DNA of 11,985 nucleotides from Candidatus Woesearchaeota archaeon (GCA_019323135.1 JAHWHT010000023.1:1-11985), one strand, 5' to 3'. Counted from the stretch's first letter, positions 1-6,642 are shown. Numbers and translations: made by a program. The notes: a model not told the origin generated them from the letters alone.

Positions 1-2
1 TG

Positions 3-1826
3 TTATTTGGCTCAATGTTTTACATGTTCTTATTTGTAGCACTAGGATTTGCATTAATAACTGTGTTTATGAGAATGCCAGGATTCTTAGCAAACAATTG
101 GCGAATGAAAGCAAGCAATCAAATGGTGCTGTGCATATTTTATGTCGTGACTTATATGCGGCATACATCTAACCTAGAAAACGCAATAGAGTTTGCATCA
201 CAACATCTCTCTCCTCCATTGTCTTTAGATCTCAAAAAAGTAATCTGGGATGTACAGACAGGAACACACGAATCAGTAAAAGAAGCATTGGACAGGTATT
301 TAGATACCTGGAAAAAATGGAATGGTGAATTTGTAGAAGCATTTCACTTGATAGAGGGCTCTTTATATGAATCATCAGATGAAAGAAGACTTGCTATGCT
401 GGACAAATCACTAGATGTGATATTAACTGAAACATATGAAAAAATGCTTCACTATGCACAAAATCTGAAATCACCAATAACCATGCTGCATATGATGGGA
501 GTGATTTTACCAATTTTAGGACTGGTTATATTACCATTGATTGTGAGTTTTATGGAAAACATAAAATGGTGGCACATAGCAACGCTGTATAACATAATAT
601 TGCCAGTGTTAGTGTATTATTTTGGGAAAAATATTCTCTCAAAAAGACCAACAGGGTATGGGGATACAGATATCACTGAACTAAATCCCGAACTAAAAAA
701 ATACAAAAACATACTCATAAGAATAGGAAAGACAGAACTAAAAATACAGCCAATATTCATCTGCATACTAATTGGAATAGTGATGTTTACATTTGCATTA
801 ACGCCTTTATTACTTCATTGGCTAAACCCTTCGCCATCGTTTGACGTACAACTGCCATTTGGGATAGATTTGCTAGGGTATAGAGAAGGCACAGGGCCAA
901 ATGCAGGAAAAATACTAGGACCTTATGGATTAGGGGCGGCAATAATCAGTTTATTCTTTCCACTAGGATTAGCACTCAGCATAGGATTATATTATAGATT
1001 AAGAAGCAAGAACATCATTAAATTAAGAAATAAAACTAAAAAACTAGAAGATGAATTTGCATCATCATTATTTCAGTTAGGAAATCGTTTAGGGGATGGT
1101 CTTCCTGCAGAAATAGCATTCCAGAAAGTAGCCCAGGTAATGAGGGATACGACTAGCGGCAGATTCTTCAGATTAGTTGCAACAAACATAACAAAACTAG
1201 GGATGGGAATAAAAGAAGCAATATTCAATCCAAAAGTAGGAGCATTAGTTTACTTCCCATCAAATATAATCCAGAGCTCTATGCAAGTTCTTATAGAGAG
1301 CATAAGAAAAGGACCGTTAATTGCTGCACAAGCACTTATGAACATATCTCGATACATCAAAGAGATACACAAAGTAAATGAAAGATTAAAGGATTTGATG
1401 GCAGATGTCATAGCTGACATGAAATCACAGATACACTTCTTGACACCAGCAATATCTGGAGTTGTGATTGGCATCACCTCTATGATAACGTATATTTTAG
1501 GTGCATTAGCAGGCAATATCCAGAATTTAGGAACATCGCAAATAGGGGGAAGTGTGACAGACATAGCTTCATTGTTTGGAGACGGAGTGCCAACATATTA
1601 TTTCCAGGCAATAATTGGAATCTATGTGTTTCAGATTGTATTCTTGCTTACAATATTATCCAATGGAATAGAAAACGGAGCAGACAAGTTAAGTGAGAAA
1701 TATTCACTAGGAAAGAACTTGATCTATAGTACAGTGCTTTATTGTGTGATAGCATTTGTTGTAATGCTAATCTTTAACATGATAGCATCACAGATAGTAA
1801 ATGTGACTGGAGTTTTGGGTGGATAG
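3..1826 (+). CDS. Type II secretion/archaellum FlaJ-like membrane platform protein with two T2SSF regions (5' partial)
   Basis: The reading frame is open to the left edge, so the true start lies outside; the first Met visible is at 15. Numbered from that Met, 603 residues remain. Hydrophobic spans lie at about 1-19, 157-178, 187-204, 247-270, 305-327, 475-500, 527-549 and 566-590. Two soluble helical T2SSF-type regions, about 45-150 and 345-470, precede membrane bundles; the second contains FQLGNRLGDGLPAEIAF and the glycine-containing TKLGMGIKEAIF. This tandem arrangement is typical of FlaJ/TadC-like inner-membrane platform proteins, which work with a GspE/FlaI-type ATPase to assemble archaeal pili or archaella. 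The ATPase would be expected just upstream, but it is not in the window, so the exact machine cannot be named. The family call rests on topology and motif style. Confidence 0.8.
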   Translation, partial: LFGSMFYMFLFVALGFALITVFMRMPGFLANNWRMKASNQMVLCIFYVVTYMRHTSNLENAIEFASQHLSPPLSLDLKKVIWDVQTGTHESVKEALDRYLDTWKKWNGEFVEAFHLIEGSLYESSDERRLAMLDKSLDVILTETYEKMLHYAQNLKSPITMLHMMGVILPILGLVILPLIVSFMENIKWWHIATLYNIILPVLVYYFGKNILSKRPTGYGDTDITELNPELKKYKNILIRIGKTELKIQPIFICILIGIVMFTFALTPLLLHWLNPSPSFDVQLPFGIDLLGYREGTGPNAGKILGPYGLGAAIISLFFPLGLALSIGLYYRLRSKNIIKLRNKTKKLEDEFASSLFQLGNRLGDGLPAEIAFQKVAQVMRDTTSGRFFRLVATNITKLGMGIKEAIFNPKVGALVYFPSNIIQSSMQVLIESIRKGPLIAAQALMNISRYIKEIHKVNERLKDLMADVIADMKSQIHFLTPAISGVVIGITSMITYILGALAGNIQNLGTSQIGGSVTDIASLFGDGVPTYYFQAIIGIYVFQIVFLLTILSNGIENGADKLSEKYSLGKNLIYSTVLYCVIAFVVMLIFNMIASQIVNVTGVLGG

Positions 1827-1845
1827 ACTATATGCATTCTAATGG

Positions 1846-1860
1846 CGAAAAATTTATATA
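1846..1860 (+). promoter_or_regulatory. Archaeal BRE/TATA promoter for the 85-codon gene
   Basis: A purine-rich BRE-like run (cgaaaaa) is followed by tttatata at 1853-1860. Its centre is 27 nt before the ATG at 1884, the usual TATA-to-start distance in archaea, so the transcript should be leaderless or nearly so. The element lies inside a longer possible ORF that begins at 1842. That makes the first 14 codons of that ORF more likely promoter DNA than protein. Confidence 0.7.
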
Positions 1861-1883
1861 TTCTGCTTAACAGAAATAAAAAT

Positions 1884-2141
1884 ATGGTTTTTAATTCAAA
1901 AGGAAAAATATTAAGTGTAACAGGAAAGGAGAATCAAGTAATTATAATCGCAGAAATGCAGAGCGGTTTTCTTAAAGGTCCGATAAAAATTGAAACTGAT
2001 GCAAAATACTATGCAGAAAATATGGCTGCGCTGGGCTTAGAATTGCCAACAGGTGCACCTTGGTCTGAAGAGAAAAAGAAAAAAAGTGAAGAAGCAAAGG
2101 GGAAAATTATAAACCATAAAATTGATATAATTATTGAATGA
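1884..2141 (+). CDS. Hypothetical small protein, 85 aa
   Basis: I do not recognise this protein. The first half looks like a small beta-rich fold with alternating hydrophobic residues (GKILSVT, NQVIIIAEM, GPIKIETDAKYY). A lysine/glutamate-rich stretch follows (SEEKKKKSEEAKGK, about residues 60-75), then a hydrophobic end (IDIIIE). No signal peptide or membrane span is visible. The start at 1884 is preferred over the in-frame ATG at 1842 because the upstream codons coincide with a TATA box. The gene has its own promoter, so it is not necessarily co-transcribed with the secretion gene ending at 1826. It ends 30 nt before the repeat that bounds the LAGLIDADG module. Confidence 0.6.
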   Translation: MVFNSKGKILSVTGKENQVIIIAEMQSGFLKGPIKIETDAKYYAENMAALGLELPTGAPWSEEKKKKSEEAKGKIINHKIDIIIE

Positions 2142-2169
2142 AATAGATTATTTAATTCTAATAGATTTT

Positions 2170-2177
2170 AAAAAAAA
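2170..2177 (-). terminator. Oligo-T terminator (minus strand)
   Basis: Eight consecutive T on the minus strand directly follow the tRNA-like end at 2178. Archaeal RNA polymerase stops at such tracts. The tract could end a short minus-strand RNA from the inverted-repeat region, or be a relic of the duplicated tRNA end. Confidence 0.4.
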
Positions 2178-2195
2178 TGGGACGAGAGGGATTTG
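2171..2195. repeat. Direct repeat, left copy, matching a tRNA 3' end
   Basis: Read on the minus strand this is the second half of a T-loop, the 3' strands of the T stem and acceptor stem, a discriminator A and a T run. It differs from the right copy at one base (A at 2182 against G at 2924). The T-loop starts GGCAAAT instead of TTCAAAT and no 5' strand pairs with its T stem, so this copy is not part of a normal tRNA. Confidence 0.75.
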
Positions 2196-2254
2196 CCGCA
2201 AATCTTCCGAGTTTATCGTGAATAAACACGGGCCACTGGACATTCTGCCGCAGA
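2190..2254. repeat. Cluster of three perfect inverted repeats upstream of the LAGLIDADG gene
   Basis: A perfect 15-bp dyad around one central C lies at 2190-2204 (gatttgC Cgcaaatc, arms 7+7). A 6-bp stem with a 5-nt loop lies at 2211-2227 (gtttat cgtga ataaac). A second odd-centred dyad lies at 2244-2254 (tctgccgcaga, arms 5+5). The outer two share the core TGCCGCA and have centres 52 bp apart. The last one abuts the TATA box of the LAGLIDADG gene. The cluster could be a protein-binding operator or recombination site, or could fold as a three-hairpin minus-strand RNA ending at the T8 tract. Confidence 0.6.
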
Positions 2255-2255
2255 C

Positions 2256-2264
2256 TATTTAAAG
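2256..2264 (+). promoter_or_regulatory. TATA box for the LAGLIDADG gene
   Basis: The sequence tatttaaag is centred about 28 nt before the ATG at 2288, which predicts a leaderless mRNA. Its core is nearly palindromic (tatttaaa), so it could also serve a minus-strand RNA starting near 2230. It touches the inverted repeat ending at 2254, which would suit repression. Confidence 0.5.
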
Positions 2265-2287
2265 AATAAATTCTCGAATATATCTAG

Positions 2288-2914
2288 ATGAAAATCGATA
2301 AAGAATTGGCTGAACTTATTGGAGTAATAATTGGAGACGGCCACATTTACAGGCATAATAACAGCTATAGAATTGGTTTTACTGGAAGTCCAATAACTGA
2401 TAAAGATTATTTTAAGGTTGTCAAGAAATTAATTTGGAATGTCGGGAGTAAAAAAGTAAGAATAATTAAACGAGCACGCGGATTGAGAATAACTTTTGGA
2501 TCTAAGAAAGTATTTGAAGAATTAGTATTTGGTTTTGGACTTCCGTTTGGCGAAGGAAAATGTGAACGTGTAAAAATCCCTGAAATTATTGTTAAAGACT
2601 GGCGTCTTGCAAAACACACTATTAGAGGTATTGCAGATACTGATGGAAGTATATTTACTGCAAATAAGCACGGCTCTCCGAACTATCCTTCTATTGAAAT
2701 TACTACTTCGAGTTATTCTTTAGCATTACAAATAAGACAGATTTTAAGACAAAAAGATTTTAGAGTTGCAAAAATATGGAGCTACAAATCGAAGCTCAGT
2801 AAAAGGACCACATACAAAGTTCCTCTAAATGGCAAAAAGAATTTAGCTAAATGGCTTAAAGAAATTAGTTTTTCTAATCCGCATAAATTAAAGAAAGCTT
2901 TGTCTGCAGTATAA
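2288..2914 (+). CDS. LAGLIDADG homing-endonuclease-like protein, free-standing, two motifs
   Basis: The 208-residue product carries two LAGLIDADG-type helices: LIGVIIGDG at residues 10-18 and IRGIADTDG at 112-120. The acidic residues expected to bind metal are both present (D17, D119). Two motifs about 100 residues apart mean a single chain should form the pseudo-symmetric DNA-cleaving unit. Length and motif spacing fit an intact monomeric endonuclease. It is very basic, as expected for DNA binding. It is not inside an rRNA intron or an intein: flanking sequence is non-coding, and the stop codon runs into the tRNA-end repeat. Such enzymes normally spread their own host intron or intein by cleaving empty sites. 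A free-standing copy might instead drive the small repeat-bounded unit it sits in, or have become a maturase or regulator. Family assignment is firm; target and activity are unknown. Confidence 0.88.
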   Translation: MKIDKELAELIGVIIGDGHIYRHNNSYRIGFTGSPITDKDYFKVVKKLIWNVGSKKVRIIKRARGLRITFGSKKVFEELVFGFGLPFGEGKCERVKIPEIIVKDWRLAKHTIRGIADTDGSIFTANKHGSPNYPSIEITTSSYSLALQIRQILRQKDFRVAKIWSYKSKLSKRTTYKVPLNGKKNLAKWLKEISFSNPHKLKKALSAV

Positions 2915-2919
2915 AAAAA
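2913..2919 (-). terminator. Oligo-T terminator after the tRNA
   Basis: Seven T residues follow immediately after the tRNA discriminator base on the minus strand, a typical archaeal transcription stop for tRNA genes. Confidence 0.6.
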
Positions 2920-2937
2920 TGGGGCGAGAGGGATTTG
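2913..2937. repeat. Direct repeat, right copy (tRNA 3' end)
   Basis: This copy is the 3' end of the intact tRNA gene (T-loop second half through discriminator A) plus the T7 tail, and matches 2171-2195 at 24 of 25 positions. Its one difference, G at 2924, is paired correctly in the tRNA acceptor stem, so this copy is the functional one. Confidence 0.75.
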
Positions 2938-3055
2938 AACCCCCGACACCACGGTAACTGAAAGACCGAGCTTCCAGGTGGATTCTTGCTTCAGCCGTAT
3001 AAGCCAGTGTCCAAGAAGAACAGCTGTGTGCTCTCCCAGGCTGAGCTATCGCCCC
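2920..3055 (-). tRNA. Intron-containing tRNA; isotype unresolved, best reading tRNA-Ile(UAU) with two introns
   Basis: Read on the minus strand, all fixed arms are present: acceptor GGGGCGA/TCGCCCC, D arm GCTC...GAGC with loop AGCCTGGGA, T arm GGGGG TTCAAAT CCCTC, discriminator A, then T7. Genomic CCA is absent. The gene is 136 nt and a standard fold leaves 62 nt of intron. Reading 1 (preferred): introns at 3006-3025 (20 nt, position 29/30) and 2956-2997 (42 nt, position 37/38) leave the arm CACGG CTTATAA CCGTG, fully paired, with U33, A37 and anticodon TAT at 2999-3001. Intron 2 can form a helix GGCTG(A)AGC with GCTCGGTC. Reading 2: one intron at 37/38 gives anticodon GTT, but with C37 and an A30-C40 mismatch. 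A third option is GAA. I could not draw a convincing bulge-helix-bulge for intron 1. Confidence 0.85.
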
Positions 3056-3080
3056 AATATAGAAGATAGAAAAAATCATG

Positions 3081-3089
3081 ATTTAAAAG
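3081..3089 (-). promoter_or_regulatory. TATA box for the tRNA gene
   Basis: Minus-strand cttttaaat is centred about 30 nt upstream of the tRNA 5' end at 3055, so transcription would start a few nucleotides before the mature end. The tRNA is therefore probably transcribed separately from the broken HAD gene upstream. Confidence 0.5.
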
Positions 3090-3121
3090 CTTTGCGATTA
3101 CAATACACTTGTAGAATACTC

Positions 3122-3705
3122 TTAATACGGCTTAACTAAAGATTCAATAAAAGCTTTATCTGCTAAAACAGGAATCTTCTCACAGTCATATAATCTTGAA
3201 TGTGCTGTTTTTACAAAACAATCAGATTCAGAACCAAAATAACCTTCCAAAAATCCACTTTTAACATCTATTGCGCGAATAAGCTCTGCGACTTTTTTTG
3301 GATTATCAGAAAGAATGAAAACAGCAGACATGTCTGCAGGAATATCACCCATAGAATTGCCAACAACAACTAAATTAGAATAATGCTCTGCAGGATGCAA
3401 TCCTGCATCCTCTGCGACATGCAAATAACTTTTGCCCTCGCCAAATAATACATCGCCATTTACCTGGTTAATATAAGATGCAACCCTCTTTTTCTAAGTT
3501 CGGCAGCAGCATAATCTGCAGGAGATGCAGTAGTAACTACGTGCGTAAATCCCTCAATCCAAAGTCCCTGCAATGCGGGCTCGGATAAATTTTCTTTTCC
3601 ATTACCAATCAGCAACCCGTCCAAATCCCAACATACAATCTTAGGTCGTTCAGGCAATACTTCGTGTCTTTTGCGTCTTAATATTCGTCTCATTTGCTCT
3701 CCCAT
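3122..3705 (-). pseudogene. HAD-superfamily hydrolase/phosphatase, broken by a single frameshift
   Basis: Two frames together make one HAD phosphatase of about 194 aa. The first (3705 down to a stop at 3460) holds motif I, CWDLDGLL, with nucleophile D27 and D29, and motif II, VVTTAS. The second (to 3122) holds motif IV, VVVGNSMGDI. Continuing the second frame upstream gives VASYINQVNGDVLFGEGKSY, which joins naturally after AELRKRG; the shift lies near 3483-3495 (aaaaagagggttgc). One missing base restores the frame (the span is 584 nt, one short of 195 codons). It could be a recent pseudogene, an assembly error in an A/G run, or recoding; no slippery heptamer is evident. The start at 3705 is supported by a TATA box at 3729-3737. 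Substrate is unknown. Confidence 0.75.
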
Positions 3706-3728
3706 CAGTAGAATGTAGTAGATAGACC

Positions 3729-3737
3729 TTATAAAAC
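3729..3737 (-). promoter_or_regulatory. TATA box for the HAD gene
   Basis: Minus-strand gttttataa is centred about 28 nt upstream of the ATG at 3705, predicting a leaderless transcript. The rest of the gap between 3706 and 3873 shows no ORF or clear RNA gene. Confidence 0.6.
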
Positions 3738-3873
3738 TTATGACCTATTAATCGTAATATGTACTATTTTTAACTAAAAACTCTACTCTGCTAAACAAAA
3801 ATCGACTGCGGAAGTATGGTAATCCCGTTTTGCAGGTTCTAATTCAAATACAGAAAGTCAATTAATTTCATAA

Positions 3874-5385
3874 TCACTTCACGTCTTTAAACTCAATCAA
3901 GCCAGCCAATAACTGGTACAGGACATTGTTCAAATCCTTGACCTTAACGCGCTTTTGCTCTGTAGTATCTCTGTCTCGAATAGTTACATCATCCTTTTCA
4001 AGAGAGTCAAAATCAATTGTTACACAGTAAGGAGTACCGATTTCATCATTTCGGGCATATCTCTTGCCAATAGAACCAGATTTATCAAAAGATGCGCGGT
4101 AGCAGCACTTAAGTGAAGTGTATACTTCTTGTGCTTTCTTAGTTATTTCTGGCTTATTTGAGAGCAATGGAAATACTGCAACATTCAAAGGAGCTAATTT
4201 AGGGTGAAGTTTTAGGACAACATTATCCCGCTTTTTATCTTCTTGATAAGCATCGTACATGAATACAAGGAAAGCTCGTCCAACACCCAAAGAAGGTTCT
4301 GCAACAACATGAGGAACCACTTTTTGCTTGGTCTCTTCATCAAAAATAGCCATATCTTTTTTAGAGTGCTTTGCGTGCTGCTGCAAATCAAAATCAGATC
4401 TGTCAGCAATACCTTCAAGCTCTTTCCAACCAAAAGGAAAATTATACTCTAAATCCCAGCAGTCAGAACTGTAGTGTGCCAGCTCATCTTTCTTGTGCTG
4501 TCTTGCACGCAGATTCTTAGGATTAACACCTAAATCAATAAACCATTTATGGCAGGATGCAAGCCAAAACGCATGCCAATCTGCCTTGATTATCTTATTT
4601 TTCAGGGCATCTTTGATATTCATCTCTTTAGGCTCTTTATTTTTCTCCTGCATATCTGCGGAATAAATAAGAATCTTGTATTTTTCTACATCTTTGATAT
4701 AAGGACACTTTTGCTTAGGCCGTATGAAATATTCAATCTCCATCTGCTCAAACTCTCTTACTCTAAACAAGAAATTTCTTGGAGAAATCTCATTCCTAAA
4801 TGCCTTACCAATCTGCGCAATACCAAAAGGAAGTTTTAATCTTGAGACATCTGTTACTGCACGGAAATTAGCAAAAATCAACTGCGCAGTCTCTGGCCTC
4901 AGGTAAGCCCTCGCATCATCTGTAGGCTTAGGACCAATCTGAGTGTGAAACATTAAATTAAATTTAGATGCATTATCTAATTCGCCTTTGCATTTTTGAC
5001 ACTTGATTTTATTTTCTTGGATTAATTTATCAATAGCAGGAGCTTTCAAACCATCTGCCTGAATCTTAAGAACATCTTCAATCAATAAATCTGCACGAAA
5101 TCGCTCATGACATTTTTTGCACTCTACTAAAACATCTTCAAAACCATCAACATGGCCAGAGGCCTTCCAAACTTTAGGATTAGCAAGGATACTGCCATCA
5201 ATACCCACAACATCTTCTCTATTCTGAACAAAAGTCTGCCACCAAGACTGCTTGATGTTATTATTAAGCTCAACACCTAGTGGGCCAAAGTCAAAAACAC
5301 CTGCAAGACCGCCATAAATCTCAGAATTAGGGAAAACAAAGCCCTTTTTCTTGCAGAATTTAAACATTTCATCTATAGATAACAT
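3874..5385 (-). CDS. glyS: Glycyl-tRNA synthetase, homodimeric class II type
   Basis: This enzyme charges tRNA-Gly with glycine in the cytoplasm. The 503-aa product begins with motif 1 (GGLAGVFDFGPLGVELNNNI, about 25-44). It has a four-cysteine zinc-binding pair, CKKC at 89-92 and CQKC at 129-132. Motif 2 is FRNEISPRNFLFRVREFEQM at about 197-215, and motif 3 is EPSLGVGRAF at 363-372. A C-terminal anticodon-binding domain spans about 397-497. This is the eukaryote/archaeal alpha2 enzyme, not the bacterial alpha-beta form. The ATG at 5385 is chosen over an in-frame TTG nine bases upstream because the TATA box sits about 27 nt before it. The gene lies 33 nt downstream of rfcL, and its promoter overlaps the end of rfcL, so it can be expressed independently. 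Confidence 0.96.
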   Translation of the reverse strand: MLSIDEMFKFCKKKGFVFPNSEIYGGLAGVFDFGPLGVELNNNIKQSWWQTFVQNREDVVGIDGSILANPKVWKASGHVDGFEDVLVECKKCHERFRADLLIEDVLKIQADGLKAPAIDKLIQENKIKCQKCKGELDNASKFNLMFHTQIGPKPTDDARAYLRPETAQLIFANFRAVTDVSRLKLPFGIAQIGKAFRNEISPRNFLFRVREFEQMEIEYFIRPKQKCPYIKDVEKYKILIYSADMQEKNKEPKEMNIKDALKNKIIKADWHAFWLASCHKWFIDLGVNPKNLRARQHKKDELAHYSSDCWDLEYNFPFGWKELEGIADRSDFDLQQHAKHSKKDMAIFDEETKQKVVPHVVAEPSLGVGRAFLVFMYDAYQEDKKRDNVVLKLHPKLAPLNVAVFPLLSNKPEITKKAQEVYTSLKCCYRASFDKSGSIGKRYARNDEIGTPYCVTIDFDSLEKDDVTIRDRDTTEQKRVKVKDLNNVLYQLLAGLIEFKDVK

Positions 5386-5406
5386 AATCAACAATAATTC
5401 ATCCTG

Positions 5407-5417
5407 TATTTATATAA
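5407..5417 (-). promoter_or_regulatory. TATA box for glyS
   Basis: Minus-strand ttatataaata is centred about 27 nt before the glyS ATG at 5385, predicting a leaderless mRNA. It lies just beside the rfcL stop codon (5419-5421). Confidence 0.65.
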
Positions 5418-5418
5418 T

Positions 5419-6621
5419 TTACTTTTTCAGCCAACCAATCTCTTTTTCATCCAGATCAAGCTCTGCAGAAATCTGGTCTGCGACAACAGGATTATTCTTA
5501 AAAATTTGCCGTATGTATGGAAGCGAAGACTCGAGTGCGCGCCTAGAACTGCAGTGTGTTTTTTCAGCAATCTTAGAGACAATAGCTTTTCTTTGGCCGT
5601 ACTTCATTTTTGCCTGCCACAACTTTAACAAACGAGTAGACCGCACATATTTAACTGCGCCAGCATATTTTGCTTCTTTTGCAACAGCAACACCTGCAGA
5701 AATCAAGGCATTAACATATACAAGAAAACGCCAGTGCTGTCTTTTTCTTATTCTGCCTTTATACACATCTGCCCTGCTTAATGCATCAAAAGCTCGAGCA
5801 ACATCCTGCGGTTTTGTGTACTCTCTAGGACAATTATATTCGACCCAGAGCAAAGCTTCGTCAAGATTCATATTAACATCATTAAAAGCACTAACTGCTA
5901 TAGCAGGGTCAGAACTCTTGAAAATCTTAACAAGAGCATTATTAACACTATCCTGCCTATTACGTTCACCAAGACTCTCAATAACATCTTTTGTGAGCTT
6001 TTTAGTGCCTTGTGTAAGGGACTGTAAATCATTAATCGCAGCTCTTAAATCACCGCCAGACCTTCGAGCCAGAGTCTTAAGAGAACTGTCATCAAACTCA
6101 ATCTTTTCTTTTTCACAAACATTCTTTAAAACATCTGCAATGCCCTCAGGAGTAGGGGAATCAAACTCAATCAAAACAGAACAAGAACGCAATTTATTGA
6201 ATTTCTTGTTCCAGGGATCATTAGCAGTCATCACAACAGGAAAAGCACTCTTTTCAATTAACTTAACCAAAGCAGGAATGCCTCCCCTGTCTTTAGTACC
6301 CGAAACGCCATCTACTTCATCTACAAGAACAATCTTTCCACGAAAAAATAAAGACTGCTGCTTAAGAACATTACCAATCTTCTCATTAATCTGTTCTGCA
6401 TTACGAACATCAGAAGCATTAATCTCAACAATCTCTAAACCCAATTCTTTTGCCAATGCATGGACTGCACAAGACTTACAAGAACCTGGCGGACCGTATA
6501 AAAAAACTGAATTCTTTTTCTCCTGCTTAAAACCCTGCACAAACTGCTTAAGCTTGACAGCATTTGCCTGCGGAACAGCACAAACTGTTACAGGACTGTA
6601 TTTTTTAATCCAAGGGACCAT
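5419..6621 (-). CDS. rfcL: Replication factor C large subunit (clamp loader)
   Basis: RfcL is the large subunit of the archaeal clamp loader that opens PCNA and loads it on primed DNA. The 400-aa product shows the AAA+ order: PWIKKYSP start, Walker A GPPGSCKS at 43-50, Walker B VLVDEVD at 98-104, sensor 1 TAND at 132-135, sensor 2 GGDLRAAINDLQ at 189-200, then a helical collar domain to the end. The arginine-finger SRC motif of small subunits is absent, as expected for the large one. The ATG at 6621 fits family N-termini and sits 27 nt from a TATA box; an in-frame upstream Met (6687) would run through that box. Oddities: Cys48 replaces the normally invariant glycine before the Walker A lysine (tgt instead of ggt), and no clear C-terminal PIP motif is visible. 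It is shorter than many euryarchaeal RfcL. Confidence 0.93.
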   Translation of the reverse strand: MVPWIKKYSPVTVCAVPQANAVKLKQFVQGFKQEKKNSVFLYGPPGSCKSCAVHALAKELGLEIVEINASDVRNAEQINEKIGNVLKQQSLFFRGKIVLVDEVDGVSGTKDRGGIPALVKLIEKSAFPVVMTANDPWNKKFNKLRSCSVLIEFDSPTPEGIADVLKNVCEKEKIEFDDSSLKTLARRSGGDLRAAINDLQSLTQGTKKLTKDVIESLGERNRQDSVNNALVKIFKSSDPAIAVSAFNDVNMNLDEALLWVEYNCPREYTKPQDVARAFDALSRADVYKGRIRKRQHWRFLVYVNALISAGVAVAKEAKYAGAVKYVRSTRLLKLWQAKMKYGQRKAIVSKIAEKTHCSSRRALESSLPYIRQIFKNNPVVADQISAELDLDEKEIGWLKK

Positions 6622-6642
6622 TTTCAGGGGTAAGACGACTGA

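Larger units (their letters stand above)
2171..2937. mobile_element. Putative 0.77-kb LAGLIDADG module bounded by tRNA 3'-end direct repeats
   Basis: Two same-orientation 25-bp copies, 24 of 25 identical, sit at 2171-2195 and 2913-2937. The right copy is the 3' end of the intact tRNA gene plus its oligo-T tail; the left copy is detached from any complete tRNA. Between them lie three inverted repeats, a TATA box and one LAGLIDADG ORF whose stop codon (2912-2914) overlaps the right repeat. A duplicated tRNA 3' end flanking an insert is the classic footprint of integration at a tRNA gene. No integrase gene is present, and descent from a duplicated tRNA remains possible. Confidence 0.4.

Noticed and set aside
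1842..1883. N-terminal extension of the small gene beginning at 1842
   Set aside because: These codons are the BRE/TATA promoter of the gene; the ATG at 1884 is at the expected distance.
2288..2914. LAGLIDADG ORF as an intein or rRNA intron endonuclease
   Set aside because: No host protein frame, splice-site residues or rRNA sequence flank it.
2956..3025. C/D-box guide RNA inside the tRNA intron, as in archaeal tRNA-Trp
   Set aside because: A CTGA occurs, but there is no C box (RTGATGA), and no CCA anticodon is followed by a purine in a suitable loop.
2888..3079. Short minus-strand ORF across the tRNA
   Set aside because: It is a translation of the tRNA gene itself; the RNA gene explains the sequence.
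3780..3870. tRNA T-arm-like string (ggttctaattc) between the HAD gene and glyS
   Set aside because: Neither T-stem pairing nor an acceptor stem can be formed; it looks like chance AT-rich sequence.
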